64,000 nt of DNA. Source: Tessaracoccus timonensis (lineage in GTDB: Bacteria > Actinomycetota > Actinomycetes > Propionibacteriales > Propionibacteriaceae). A model generated the notes under the pieces. It saw only the letters and a list, made by a program, of their open reading frames with translations. It was not told the origin of the DNA and ran no database searches. Shown piece by piece: positions 28,168 through 36,586 of the stretch; the stretch's first letter is position 1; each line of letters begins with the position of its first letter. A program made the position numbers and the translations under genes. The DNA lies in assembly GCF_900343145.1 (NCBI RefSeq), contig NZ_LT996886.1, positions 248,001 to 312,000 of the forward strand, in the 5' to 3' direction.

Positions 28168-29442
28168 ATGTTGGAGAAGCTCAAGCAACTCATCGGCGGT
28201 AACTTCCGCCAGCTCGCCATGGTGGTGGTGTTGCTCCTGGAAATTGTGCTATTCCAAGTGCTCACCGGCGGCACCGTCTTGTCTGCACAGAACCTGCAGA
28301 ACGTCATCTCAGGCAACGCCTACGTGCTCATCTTGGCGATGGGCATGGTGCTGGTCATCATCGCCGGGCACATCGATCTCTCTGTCGGATCCGTCGCCGC
28401 TGTCGTCGACATCGTGCTCGCGGTGCTGACCACGTCGATAGGGCTGCCATGGTGGGTCGGCATCCTGGGCGGGCTCGGCGTCGGCGTGCTCATCGGCTTG
28501 TGGCACGGCTTCTGGGTGGCGATCGTCGGGGTGCCCGCGTTCGTCGTAACCCTGGCCGGCATGCTCATGTTCCGAGGCCTCAACCAGTACATCGGCAATT
28601 CCAACTCGATTCCCGTACCTCAAGAAGTCCGCAAGCTGGGTGCCGGCTACATGAACTTCCTGCCTCCCATCGAGACGGGCAACTGGATCATTAACTCCCC
28701 GACGGTCATCCTCGCCGTGGGCGCGGCACTGCTGTTCACCGCTTTGAAGATGCGCAGCCGTGCGAAGCTGGTGCGCGCTGGTGCCGAGGTGCCGCCCGCC
28801 TGGGCGCACTGGACGCAGATCGTCTTCGCGTGCGCGGTGCTCCTGGGCCTTGGTTGGGTATTCGCGACGGGGCGCCCCGGCACGTCGTTCCCCATCCCTG
28901 GCGTGCTGGTGATCGTGCTCTTCCTCTTCTACAACTTCCTGGCGCGCAACACACCGCTCGGCCGGAGCGTGTACGCCGTCGGCGGTAACCGCACGGCTGC
29001 CGCACTCACCGGTATCTCGGTGCGCAAGGTGAACTTCTTTGTCATGTTCAACTCCTCGGTACTCGCCGCGATCGCTGGCATGGTGTTCGTCGGCCGTTCC
29101 ACCGCGTCGACCCCCTTCGACGGCAACATGTGGGAGCTGGATGCAATCGCGTCGGTCTTCATTGGCGGAGCGTCAGTGTGGGGCGGCATCGGCACCGTCG
29201 GAGGCACGATGGTCGGCGCCCTAGTCATGGCGTTCCTCAACAACGGCCTGCAGCTCATGGGTGCCGGCGCGGACTGGACCCAGATGATCAAGGGCCTCGT
29301 GCTGCTACTCGCTGTTGCCTTCGACGTCATTTCGAAGCTACAAAGCAAACCATCCATCATCGGGCATCTCCTCAAGAAGAGACCCGCTACCCAGGGCGAA
29401 GCAACCGCTGAGCCCGTCGCCGAGAAGCCGGACGTGGCTTAG
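28168..29442 (+). CDS. Sugar ABC transporter permease, CUT2 family (GguB/XylH-like)
   Basis: 424 aa. About ten hydrophobic segments, with the BPD_transp_2 hallmark ILAMGMVLVIIAGHIDLSVG near residue 52 and GGASVWGGIGTVGGTMVGAL toward the C-terminus. It forms the membrane channel of the importer with the ATPase encoded 21 bp upstream. The XylH/GguB subtype is longer than RbsC because of extra helices. A hydrophilic tail ends the protein. Confidence 0.92.
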   Translation: MLEKLKQLIGGNFRQLAMVVVLLLEIVLFQVLTGGTVLSAQNLQNVISGNAYVLILAMGMVLVIIAGHIDLSVGSVAAVVDIVLAVLTTSIGLPWWVGILGGLGVGVLIGLWHGFWVAIVGVPAFVVTLAGMLMFRGLNQYIGNSNSIPVPQEVRKLGAGYMNFLPPIETGNWIINSPTVILAVGAALLFTALKMRSRAKLVRAGAEVPPAWAHWTQIVFACAVLLGLGWVFATGRPGTSFPIPGVLVIVLFLFYNFLARNTPLGRSVYAVGGNRTAAALTGISVRKVNFFVMFNSSVLAAIAGMVFVGRSTASTPFDGNMWELDAIASVFIGGASVWGGIGTVGGTMVGALVMAFLNNGLQLMGAGADWTQMIKGLVLLLAVAFDVISKLQSKPSIIGHLLKKRPATQGEATAEPVAEKPDVA

Positions 29443-29478
29443 GCACATCTACCCGGATCCAACAGAAAGGTACACAAC

Positions 29479-30618
29479 ATGCGGATCCTCAAGTCCATCG
29501 CAGCCATCAGCGCGGCTGGCGCCATGGCACTCTCCCTGGCCGCTTGCGGAGGCGGCAATGCCGGCAACGCAGGCAATGGCGGCAACGGTTCCGACCAGGG
29601 CGGGGGCGGCAACACTGAGAACGTCAAGGTCGGTATCGCGCTGCCGCAGAAGACCTCGGAAAACTGGGTGGAGGCCGAGGGCTTCTTCCAGGAAACCTGC
29701 AAGGAGAAGAAGCTCGACTGCACGCTGCAGTTCGCCAACGGAGGCGTCGCTGAACAGCAGAACCAGGTAGACGCCATGATCACCTCCGGAGTGAAGGTGC
29801 TCATCATTGGCGCTCTCGACGGCACCTCGCTCGGCACTCAGCTGCAGAAGGCCAAGGACGACGGCATCGCGGTGATCGCCTACGACCGCCTCCTCATGGA
29901 CACCGAGAACGTCGACAACTACGTCGCCTACGACAGCTACCAAGTGGGCGTGAAGCAGGGCGAGGCCCTGCTCGAGGGACTCAAGAAGCAGAAGGGCGAC
30001 GGCCCCTACACCATCGAGCTCGTCGCCGGATCCAACGACGACTCCAATACGTCGCGATTCTTCGAAGGCGGCATGTCCGTGCTGCAGCCGAAGATCGACG
30101 ACGGCACCATCACCGTCGGCTCGGGGCAGACGAAGCAGTCGCAGGCCGCTACCCAGGGCTGGGACCCGAAGAACGCACAGTCGCGCATGGACGCCATCCT
30201 GTCGCAGAATTACCCCGGCGATAAGGTGCCCGACGGTATCCTCTCCCCCAACGACACGCTCGCTCGTGCGGTGCTGACCTCGGTGCAGCAGGCAGGCAAG
30301 GAACAGCCTGTGGTGACGGGCCAGGACTCCGAGATTGAGTCGCTGAAGTGGATCATGGAGGGCAAGCAGTACTCCACCATCTCGAAGCCCACGCTGCCGC
30401 TGGTGCAGGCCTCGGTTGATCTCGCGATCAAGCTGGCCTCCGGTGAGAAGGATCTCAAGGAGCTGAATGGCATTCAGGTGAGCACCGACCAGTCCAACAA
30501 CAACACGAAGGACGTGCCGTCCTTCCTGCTGGAGCCGATCGTGGCCACGAAGGAGAACGCGAAAGAGGTGTACAAGGACGAGCCGAAGAAGCTTGAAGCC
30601 GTGAACTCGGTGGGCTAA
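29479..30618 (+). CDS. Multiple-sugar-binding lipoprotein (ChvE-like, Peripla_BP_4)
   Basis: 379 aa. Lipoprotein signal with a SLAACGGG lipobox, then a Gly/Asn linker, then the periplasmic-binding-protein fold: VKVGIALPQKTSENWVEAEG, QVDAMITSGVKVLIIGALDG and the hinge region DGILSPNDTLARAVL. ChvE homologues bind xylose, glucose, galactose or arabinose. AGAAAGG lies 8 nt upstream. It is the last gene of the importer operon, followed by a strong terminator. Confidence 0.92.
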   Translation: MRILKSIAAISAAGAMALSLAACGGGNAGNAGNGGNGSDQGGGGNTENVKVGIALPQKTSENWVEAEGFFQETCKEKKLDCTLQFANGGVAEQQNQVDAMITSGVKVLIIGALDGTSLGTQLQKAKDDGIAVIAYDRLLMDTENVDNYVAYDSYQVGVKQGEALLEGLKKQKGDGPYTIELVAGSNDDSNTSRFFEGGMSVLQPKIDDGTITVGSGQTKQSQAATQGWDPKNAQSRMDAILSQNYPGDKVPDGILSPNDTLARAVLTSVQQAGKEQPVVTGQDSEIESLKWIMEGKQYSTISKPTLPLVQASVDLAIKLASGEKDLKELNGIQVSTDQSNNNTKDVPSFLLEPIVATKENAKEVYKDEPKKLEAVNSVG

Positions 30619-30639
30619 TTCGTCGCTTCCTGCACATCG

Positions 30640-30671
30640 GTGGGGCTGGGGCCTGCAGGCCTCGGCCCCAC
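30640..30671 (+). terminator. Terminator of the CUT2 sugar importer operon
   Basis: A 16-bp near-perfect stem (GTGGGGC outer arm; 14 of 16 pairs match) centred on CTGCAG, followed by TTGTTT. Confidence 0.85.
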
Positions 30672-30692
30672 TTGTTTGCGCTTTGCCTTCGT

Positions 30693-30698
30693 TAGAGT
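30693..30698 (+). promoter_or_regulatory. -10 element for a probable leaderless transcript
   Basis: TAGAGT followed by exactly 6 nt and then ATG 30705, so transcription would begin at the A of the start codon. No Shine-Dalgarno precedes this ATG. Confidence 0.5.
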
Positions 30699-30704
30699 GT
30701 GAGA

Positions 30705-31679
30705 ATGCAGTTGGAGGAGATACCCCTCAATACGCCGTTGGAGCGAGCACCTCGTCGACTCCTGGTAGAGACCGATCAGGGACGTGTCTTCTTCGAACAT
30801 CGAACCGGTACCGATCGAAACCTCTTCATCGCATACCTTCCTAGCGGCCGGAAACGCGAGGCGTGGGGTTTTCCGCGCACACAAACGGTGCGTCAGGCGG
30901 TGGCGGCAGCGGCGGGATTGCGCCCCTTGCGTGCCTTTGCAGTGGAGCAAGGGATCATCGTCGCCAAGACCCACTACGCACGCCAGGTACTGAACCTTAT
31001 CCCCTTCATCGTCGGTGGGGCGATGGCGATCGTCGGCATTGCGTGGGAGTCCCTCGGATTCCTACGGTTCTTGATCATGGGTATTGGTATTGCCGCGGTG
31101 GTGATTGGCTACGACGCAGCGAAGAAGGGAAACTATTCGCGCTCCTGGGTGGTGCGCCAGGGGAAGAACGACGAGATCACCACGGCCGAGCAGTTCCAAC
31201 TGCCTGCGCTACCGCAGGACGTGGACGTCGACGATGTGAAGGCTGAGTACGGCAGGCTGCTCAGCGACGTGGTGTACCGCATCGAATGCCCCGCGCTGTT
31301 TGATCCGCACGAGCCCACGTCGAAGGCCTTCACGCTGGCGCTCCTCCAGTGGGACAACAATGACGGCATGCTGAGCGACGAGGAGCGTCACGCACTCGCT
31401 ATTCAGGTGCGCTCCACATTCGACGCAGCCCGTGCCAACGCTGAGCGCATCGGGATGGCGCACATTCCCGCGGCGTCTCGGGAGAGGGCTGGCACCGCGC
31501 TCAAGGCCGCACGGCTGGCTGCGGACCAATCGGCCACCGACGCGGAACGTGCCGCTGCGCTGGATCGCGCCGTCGCCATCCTCGACGAGTTGGCGCTCTA
31601 CTACCTTCCCTCTGGCGCGCAGGCGCGCAAGGCCATCACCGGACGCGCTCCGCTCCAGCTGCCTGGAAGGAGGGCGTGA
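30705..31679 (+). CDS. Membrane protein of unknown function, first of a tandem paralogous pair
   Basis: 324 aa. An N-terminal beta-rich region, then two transmembrane helices (VLNLIPFIVGGAMAIVGIAW and FLRFLIMGIGIAAVVIGY), then a helical cytoplasmic domain of about 170 residues containing VVYRIECPALFD and ANAERIGMAHIP. The last part closely resembles the next protein (YRIECxALFD, ANAERxG, LDxLALYYLP), so the pair arose by duplication. ATG 30705 fits a leaderless start. I do not recognise a named family. A paired or hetero-oligomeric envelope role is possible but unproven. Confidence 0.85.
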   Translation: MQLEEIPLNTPLERAPRRLLVETDQGRVFFEHRTGTDRNLFIAYLPSGRKREAWGFPRTQTVRQAVAAAAGLRPLRAFAVEQGIIVAKTHYARQVLNLIPFIVGGAMAIVGIAWESLGFLRFLIMGIGIAAVVIGYDAAKKGNYSRSWVVRQGKNDEITTAEQFQLPALPQDVDVDDVKAEYGRLLSDVVYRIECPALFDPHEPTSKAFTLALLQWDNNDGMLSDEERHALAIQVRSTFDAARANAERIGMAHIPAASRERAGTALKAARLAADQSATDAERAAALDRAVAILDELALYYLPSGAQARKAITGRAPLQLPGRRA

Positions 31680-32713
31680 TGGTCGACACTTGGCAGCCCA
31701 TCCCGCTGCATGCGACGTGGGGAGAATTCGAGCCCGGCTTCTGCCTTCTCTACACCAACGTCGACGCCATCGTCGTGGATGCTCAAAGAGACTATGACGG
31801 AGGCCGTTGGGCTGACAACGATGTCAAGCTGGTGATGCAACGCACCAACGGCGCCCGCTTTACGGAGGAAGTGAAGCCCAGCGAAACCATCGGCAGGACC
31901 GGTACGGAGCTGCTCTTAGACGATGGGACGGACGACGATGCCGTCCGGGCGTTGGCTATCCCGACAGTGATCTGGAGTGAAGACAAGCTTTTTTCGACAC
32001 GCAACCTCGTCGTGTTGTTGGCTACCACGCTCACCATCACACTCGCAATGGCCATCGTTCCTAAATCCATGTTCTACTTCGTTTTCTTGGCCGGCGGCGC
32101 GGTGGGCGAGTCGATTCGCCGGTTCTGGAAATCGCGCAACCACGCGCAGATCATGGCACCAGACAAGCTGGGCATCACGATGGAGACCATCCACCCCTAC
32201 GCGCTCACCCGCGAGCAGGGCAAGCTGTGGGTGCCGCCGTCGGCGAATGCAGACCGTCGTCAGCTGGTGTTCCAACGCGTCGATGCCATCCGCACGCACT
32301 ATTTGGAACTGCGCGAAGACATCGCCTACCGGATCGAGTGTTCGGCACTCTTCGACCAGGCCGTGCCCGCGACGGCCGAATTCGAGGCTGCGCTCGTGGC
32401 GTTCGACGACGCCACCGACGCCACAGATACTGACCAGCTCGACGCGCTCGCTTCGGATGTGGAGGTGAGCTTCAACGTCGCCCAGGCGAACGCTGAACGG
32501 CTCGGCTTCGAGCATCTGCCTGAGCAGGCTCGCTCGGATGCCCGACGAGCCGGCAAGGCCGCGCGCCTCGCGGCCGGGGCCACGACGGAGGGCGAGCGTC
32601 AGGCGTCGCTCACCCAGGTCAAGCGCATTCTTGACTCGCTGGCGCTCTACTACCTGCCCACACTCGACGAACGCCTCGCCATCGAAGCCGGGCCGAGCGC
32701 CGTGCAACCGTGA
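31679..32713 (+). CDS. Membrane protein of unknown function, second of a tandem paralogous pair
   Basis: 344 aa. Same architecture as the upstream gene: a soluble N-terminus, two helices (NLVVLLATTLTITLAMAIVP, then FYFVFLAGGAVGESI) and the C-terminal domain with IAYRIECSALFD and QANAERLGFEHLP. ATG 31679 overlaps the preceding TGA by 1 nt (TGATG) and has GGAAGGAGG upstream, so translation is coupled. The stop lies 2 bp before the first palindrome of the nuclease unit. Confidence 0.85.
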   Translation: MVDTWQPIPLHATWGEFEPGFCLLYTNVDAIVVDAQRDYDGGRWADNDVKLVMQRTNGARFTEEVKPSETIGRTGTELLLDDGTDDDAVRALAIPTVIWSEDKLFSTRNLVVLLATTLTITLAMAIVPKSMFYFVFLAGGAVGESIRRFWKSRNHAQIMAPDKLGITMETIHPYALTREQGKLWVPPSANADRRQLVFQRVDAIRTHYLELREDIAYRIECSALFDQAVPATAEFEAALVAFDDATDATDTDQLDALASDVEVSFNVAQANAERLGFEHLPEQARSDARRAGKAARLAAGATTEGERQASLTQVKRILDSLALYYLPTLDERLAIEAGPSAVQP

Positions 32714-32715
32714 TG

Positions 32716-32755
32716 GTGTGAGATCTATTGCGGATTTCCGCAACAAATCTCACAC
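32716..32755 (+). repeat. 40-bp nested palindrome, left copy of unit A
   Basis: Outer arms GTGTGAGAT and ATCTCACAC (9 bp), inner arms TTGCGG and CCGCAA (6 bp) around an ATTT loop, with 3-nt internal bulges CTA and CAA. Identical over all 40 bases to 33717-33756 and in the same orientation. The nuclease stop codon (TGA) lies inside it. There is no T-run, so it is not a standard terminator. Confidence 0.95.
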
Positions 32756-33658
32756 GTTGAGGCATCTGCAGTACGCCCGCGCCCTCTTGCCACCCCACCC
32801 GCCCAGTTGCAATCCGCGGGCTACTTGCTGCGCGCTCGTGCACGCGTCGACGACGACCTGCCGCCAGCCGAAACGCACGGTGCGCTCGTCGCGGTCGAGC
32901 ATGTGCACGTTGTCGCGGTGGTAGTCGTGGGCCTTGTCACGGTGGTAGCGGCCACCGTCGAGTTCGACGATGAGCGCGTATTCGTCGTACACGTTGTCGA
33001 CGCGTCCCCCACTGCGACGCTGCTGCCTCGCCGGAGCCGGCAGCCCATGCTTACGCAACACGTTGCGCTGGAACAGATACTCCAGCACGCTCTCGATGCC
33101 GGCGCCCGCAGTGGAACACAGCTCGACGATCAACGCACGGTGGCGCTGCCTGGCGCGCTGGCGAACGCGATTGAGCACACGCTGTCTGGTGGTGAACCCG
33201 TCGGCCAATGCACGCGTGAGCAGAGCGACGGCGGGGATTTCCGGGCGAATGTCGGCGGTGTCGAGCACGGTGTCCTCGACGGTGGTGATGGCCGGGGTAC
33301 CCCGCGAGGCCCGGGTGCCCCGTCGGAAGCGAATCCGGTACGGCCCGAGCTGGAACTCCCGCCTCGCATGGGCCACGCAAATCACGATCTCCTTGGGCTC
33401 ATCCTCGATGATGCCGCGCACGAACGCTGCGGCTTCCATGCCCGCTACCGCATCGTCGCCTCCGACGAGCAACCCCGCCCACAGCGCACTCATCCAGGTG
33501 AGCGGCGCCGTCAGGTATACGCCTGGTGCGCATCGCTGCCACCGGCGGGTGAGACGCATGATCTGCCCGCGTGAATAGCCCATGGCGGTGAGCTGGCGGC
33601 TGCTGATCACGCCCGCTTGTTGGCGGAGGACTCGCTCGAGTTCTTGCGCTGCTCCCAT
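32750..33658 (-). CDS. AbiEi-like HTH plus DUF559/Vsr-like nuclease domain protein
   Basis: 302 aa. N-terminal winged-helix-like part (AGVISSRQLTAMGYSRGQIM, then APGVYLT) as in AbiEi-type antitoxin/regulator proteins; a middle domain (SALWAGLLVGGDDAVAGMEA); and a C-terminal PD-(D/E)xK-like domain with D221, VELDGGRYH (E232, D234), HRDN and VRFGWRQVVV. That order of Asp, Glu-x-Asp and His resembles DUF559 and Vsr mismatch endonucleases. The protein is probably DNA-binding and DNA-cleaving. ATG 33658 is preferred; GTG 33688 would add 10 residues. A gene of equal length and layout lies at 47208-48125. Its stop codon is inside the flanking palindrome. Function is unknown: defence, repair or unit mobility are all possible. 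Confidence 0.85.
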   Translation of the reverse strand: MGAAQELERVLRQQAGVISSRQLTAMGYSRGQIMRLTRRWQRCAPGVYLTAPLTWMSALWAGLLVGGDDAVAGMEAAAFVRGIIEDEPKEIVICVAHARREFQLGPYRIRFRRGTRASRGTPAITTVEDTVLDTADIRPEIPAVALLTRALADGFTTRQRVLNRVRQRARQRHRALIVELCSTAGAGIESVLEYLFQRNVLRKHGLPAPARQQRRSGGRVDNVYDEYALIVELDGGRYHRDKAHDYHRDNVHMLDRDERTVRFGWRQVVVDACTSAQQVARGLQLGGWGGKRARAYCRCLNV

Positions 33659-33699
33659 TCCACGATCCTGGCGCACGCAGGAGGCCACACGAAAGGGGG

Positions 33700-33711
33700 T
33701 GTGGATAACTC
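33700..33711 (-). promoter_or_regulatory. GAGTTATCCACA motif upstream of the unit A nuclease
   Basis: Minus-strand GAGTTATCCACA, 5 bp from the right palindrome and 41 nt before ATG 33658. The same 12-mer precedes the unit B nuclease (47142-47153). It contains the DnaA-box consensus TTATCCACA. Confidence 0.6.
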
Positions 33712-33716
33712 ACAAT

Positions 33717-33756
33717 GTGTGAGATCTATTGCGGATTTCCGCAACAAATCTCACAC
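33717..33756 (+). repeat. 40-bp nested palindrome, right copy of unit A
   Basis: Identical to 32716-32755, offset by 1001 bp, same orientation. It ends 17 bp before the gltX stop. Confidence 0.95.
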
Positions 33757-33773
33757 TATGAGGGCTGTGGGCC

Positions 33774-35225
33774 CTACAGTTCGGCGCGGAGGGCCTGCAG
33801 GCGGCGGACGGATTCGTCGCGGCCCAGGATTTCCATCGACTCGAACAGTGGCGGCGACACCTTCTTACCCGCGATCGCCACCCGCAGCGGGCCGAACGCG
33901 AACCTCGGCTTGATGCCCAAGCCATCGCACAGACGTTCGCGCAGCGCAGCCTGGATTGCGGCGGCTTCCATGGGCACCGATTCCATCACCGCGAGCGCCT
34001 CGTCGAGCACCTGGGCGGCGTCCTCCTTCAGCGTGGCGCGGGCGTCGTCGGCGATCTGGATGTCGTTCGAGAACAGATAGTCGAGCTGCGGCAGCGCACC
34101 CGAAAGCGTCACCAAGCGCTCCTGAATGATGGGCACGGCCTGGCGCAGCACGTCGAGGCTCATTTGCTCCTCCCACTGCCCGTATTCCTTCGCCCATGCG
34201 ACGATGCGCTGGGTGAGTTCGTCGGCGCTCAGCGAGCGGATGTAGTGGCCGTTCAGCCAATCGAGTTTCTGGAGGTCGAAGATGGGCCCGACGGTGTGCA
34301 CCTTGCTCCAGGAGAACTCGGCCACGAACTCGTCGAAGGTCTTCACCTCGGATTCCTCGTCGCCGGCGTAGCCAAGCAGCTGCAGGAAGTTACGCACCGC
34401 CTCCGGCAGGTAGCCCTGCTCCTTGAACCACATGAGCCGCGCGGCAGGGTTCTTGCGCTTCGAGATCTTCGACTTGTCGGTGTTGCGCAGCAGCGGCATG
34501 TGCGCGAACTGCGGCACCTGCCAGCCCAGCCACTGGTAGAGCAGCACGTGCTTCGGCGTCGACGAAATCCACTCCTCGCCGCGCACGACGGTGTTGATGC
34601 CCATCAGGTGATCGTCGACGACGACGGCCATGTGGTAGGTGGGGAACCCGTCGGTCTTCAGGATGACCTGGTCGTCGGGGCGGGGCGCCTTCACCTCGCC
34701 GCGAATGAGGTCGTCGAAGGTGAGAGGGACATCGTCGGGAATGAGCATGCGCACCACCGGCGTCTCAGAAAAGCCGGGCAGGGCGGCGCGCTCTTCCTTC
34801 GTCTTGCCGTAGCAGAGTCTGTCATAGCCGGTGATCGACTGCTTGCTCTTGGCCTGCTCGTCGCGCATCTGTTTCAGCCGCTCGGGCGAGCACCAGCAGT
34901 AGTAGGCGTGGCCGTCGGCGATGAGCTGTTCGACGTAGGGCTGGTAGGTTTCCAGTCGCTCGGACTGTCGGTACGGAGCAAACTCTCCACCGATGTGTGG
35001 GCCCTCGTCAGGCTGCAACCCGAGCCAGGCGAGCGAATCGTAGATCTGCTGCTCGCTGCCTTCGACGAGGCGGGCCTGGTCGGTGTCTTCGATACGGAGC
35101 ACGAACTGCCCCCCGGTTTTCCTCGCCCATGCAAGGTCGAACAGGGCCATGAAGGCAGTTCCGACGTGGGGATCTCCGGTGGGCGATGGGGCGACGCGGG
35201 TGCGGGCAGGCGTGATCTCAGACAT
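33774..35225 (-). CDS. gltX: Glutamyl-tRNA synthetase
   Basis: 483 aa class I aminoacyl-tRNA synthetase that charges tRNA-Glu with glutamate. The HIGH-type motif is RVAPSPTGDPHVGTAF near the N-terminus and the KMSKS loop is KISKRKNPAARL. A C-terminal helical anticodon-binding domain follows. Length is normal. A TAGGCT hexamer ends 9 nt before ATG 35225, suggesting a very short or absent leader. With glnS nearby, tRNA-Gln need not be misacylated by this enzyme. Confidence 0.96.
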   Translation of the reverse strand: MSEITPARTRVAPSPTGDPHVGTAFMALFDLAWARKTGGQFVLRIEDTDQARLVEGSEQQIYDSLAWLGLQPDEGPHIGGEFAPYRQSERLETYQPYVEQLIADGHAYYCWCSPERLKQMRDEQAKSKQSITGYDRLCYGKTKEERAALPGFSETPVVRMLIPDDVPLTFDDLIRGEVKAPRPDDQVILKTDGFPTYHMAVVVDDHLMGINTVVRGEEWISSTPKHVLLYQWLGWQVPQFAHMPLLRNTDKSKISKRKNPAARLMWFKEQGYLPEAVRNFLQLLGYAGDEESEVKTFDEFVAEFSWSKVHTVGPIFDLQKLDWLNGHYIRSLSADELTQRIVAWAKEYGQWEEQMSLDVLRQAVPIIQERLVTLSGALPQLDYLFSNDIQIADDARATLKEDAAQVLDEALAVMESVPMEAAAIQAALRERLCDGLGIKPRFAFGPLRVAIAGKKVSPPLFESMEILGRDESVRRLQALRAEL

Positions 35226-35265
35226 AGTGCAGCCAGCCTATCGCCTGCCGGCACAATGAGCGCGC

Positions 35266-36531
35266 TCAGCGCTCCTCGTCGATCTTCTTGACAACGTCCA
35301 TCTCGACGCCGGTGCCTTCCGGGTCGCGCAGCCTGGATGCGGGGTCGACGAGCACCAGCCGCCGCTCCCCTGTTCCGCCCAGCTGCTCCATCGCATCAAG
35401 CAACATGCGTCGACCGATCGGGTTGATGTGCGTGACGTCGCTCAGATCGACGACGACGGTGTCCTCGTCCGGAATATCGGCCAGCTCGCGCAGGAGGCGC
35501 TCCACCGAGCCAAAGTACAGCGCGCCGCGCAGTCGCAGGTGGCGGGCCAAACCGTCGCGCAGCTTCACTTCGCGGCTCGACTCCAGCAGGCGCACCCTCG
35601 CTTCCTGCACCTCCATGAGATGCAGGTTGAGGTCGCGCGAGAGATGCTCAAATATGCGCACCCCGCGCACACTGTGCCCGTGGCTGTCTACCTTCGGCGA
35701 GAAGGCTGCCAGACCGGCCTGGCCGGGCAGTGCGCCGAGGATGCCGCCTGACACCCCGGATTTCGCGGGGATGCCCACGGTGGTCATCCAGTCGCCGGCG
35801 GCGTCGTACATGCCGCAGGTCATCATCACCGACAGCACGTACCGGCACACCCACGCCGGCACCACCTGCTCGCCCGTGACAGGGTTGCGCCCGCCCATCG
35901 CCAGGGTGACGGCCATCGTCGCGAGGTCCTTCGTCGTCACTTTGGTGGCACACTGGCGCGTATATTCGCCGACGATGTCGCGCGGGTCCTGCTCGATCAC
36001 CCCGACGTTGCGCAACATGTTGGCGATTGCGCGGTTGCGAAACGACGTCGCAAACTCCGATGTGTAGACGTCCTCGTCGACGGTCAACTGCCGCCCCGCA
36101 AACCGCGACAGGCCCTCGACGATCATGTCGGTGCGCGCACGCAGCGGCGCCTGCGGACCACCGATCATGGCGTGCACCGCCATGGCACCCGCGTTAATCA
36201 TGGGGTTCTGTGGCCGACCGTCTTCGCGCAATGAGAGGTCGTTGAACGCGTCCCCCGACGGCTCCACCCCCACCTGCTGCAGGGTTGCTTCGAGTCCTCG
36301 TTCGTGTAGCGCGAGCGCGTACACGAAAGGCTTCGACATCGACTGAATCGTGAACTCGATGTCGGCGTCGCCCGCACCGTATACCGTGCCATCGCCCATG
36401 CACACGGCGACGGCGAGTGGGTTCGGGTCGACGTTACCTAGCTCGGGGATGTAATCGGCCAGGGCCCCCTCGTCGTTACGCTCGCAGGCCTGGAGCACTT
36501 CTCGAAGATATTGAGGTACCTGGGTGCGCAT
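35266..36531 (-). CDS. glsA: Glutaminase with C-terminal STAS domain
   Basis: 421 aa. Residues 1 to about 300 are a serine-dependent beta-lactamase-fold glutaminase converting glutamine to glutamate and ammonia: FTIQSMSKPF holds the nucleophile Ser-x-x-Lys, followed by INAGAMAVHAMI and AKSGVSGGILGALPGQ. Residues from about 310 form a STAS domain (VVVDLSDVTHINPIGRRML), the module of anti-sigma antagonists and SulP transporters. Here the domain lacks an obvious phospho-Ser; the Asn-Pro at that spot suggests NTP or small-ligand sensing instead. ATG 36531 fits a leaderless start. It lies between the GluRS gene and (divergent) the GlnRS operon, which links it to the glutamate/glutamine pool. Confidence 0.92.
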   Translation of the reverse strand: MRTQVPQYLREVLQACERNDEGALADYIPELGNVDPNPLAVAVCMGDGTVYGAGDADIEFTIQSMSKPFVYALALHERGLEATLQQVGVEPSGDAFNDLSLREDGRPQNPMINAGAMAVHAMIGGPQAPLRARTDMIVEGLSRFAGRQLTVDEDVYTSEFATSFRNRAIANMLRNVGVIEQDPRDIVGEYTRQCATKVTTKDLATMAVTLAMGGRNPVTGEQVVPAWVCRYVLSVMMTCGMYDAAGDWMTTVGIPAKSGVSGGILGALPGQAGLAAFSPKVDSHGHSVRGVRIFEHLSRDLNLHLMEVQEARVRLLESSREVKLRDGLARHLRLRGALYFGSVERLLRELADIPDEDTVVVDLSDVTHINPIGRRMLLDAMEQLGGTGERRLVLVDPASRLRDPEGTGVEMDVVKKIDEER

Positions 36532-36537
36532 GTGCAC

Positions 36538-36543
36538 AGGCTA
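36538..36543 (-). promoter_or_regulatory. -10 element for the glutaminase gene, probably leaderless
   Basis: TAGCCT on the minus strand, exactly 6 nt before ATG 36531, the same spacing as at 30693. No Shine-Dalgarno is present. Confidence 0.45.
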
Positions 36544-36586
36544 ACTGTGATAGCTACTTCGACGCACTTCCGGCATGCTTAGATGC

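Larger units (their letters stand above)
32716..33756. mobile_element. Putative palindrome-flanked nuclease unit A
   Basis: A 1041-bp unit made of two identical 40-bp nested palindromes bracketing one gene for an HTH-DUF559 protein. It lies exactly between the 3' ends of two convergent genes (stop at 32713; gltX stop at 33774) and disrupts neither. There is no transposase and no clear target duplication. Unit B at 47003-48249 has the same layout with different palindromes, which suggests a family of mobile or self-maintaining units. Mobility is inference. Confidence 0.5.

Noticed and set aside
32716-32755. 40-bp palindromes as ordinary intrinsic terminators
   Set aside because: They lie at gene ends but lack a T-run, are nested and are identical over 40 bases 1 kb apart, which is unlike the other terminators in this window.
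33700-33708. DnaA-box consensus as a sign of a replication origin
   Set aside because: Only single boxes occur (here and at 47145-47153), with no AT-rich unwinding region or dnaA/dnaN gene; the box is better explained as part of the 12-mer shared by the nuclease units.
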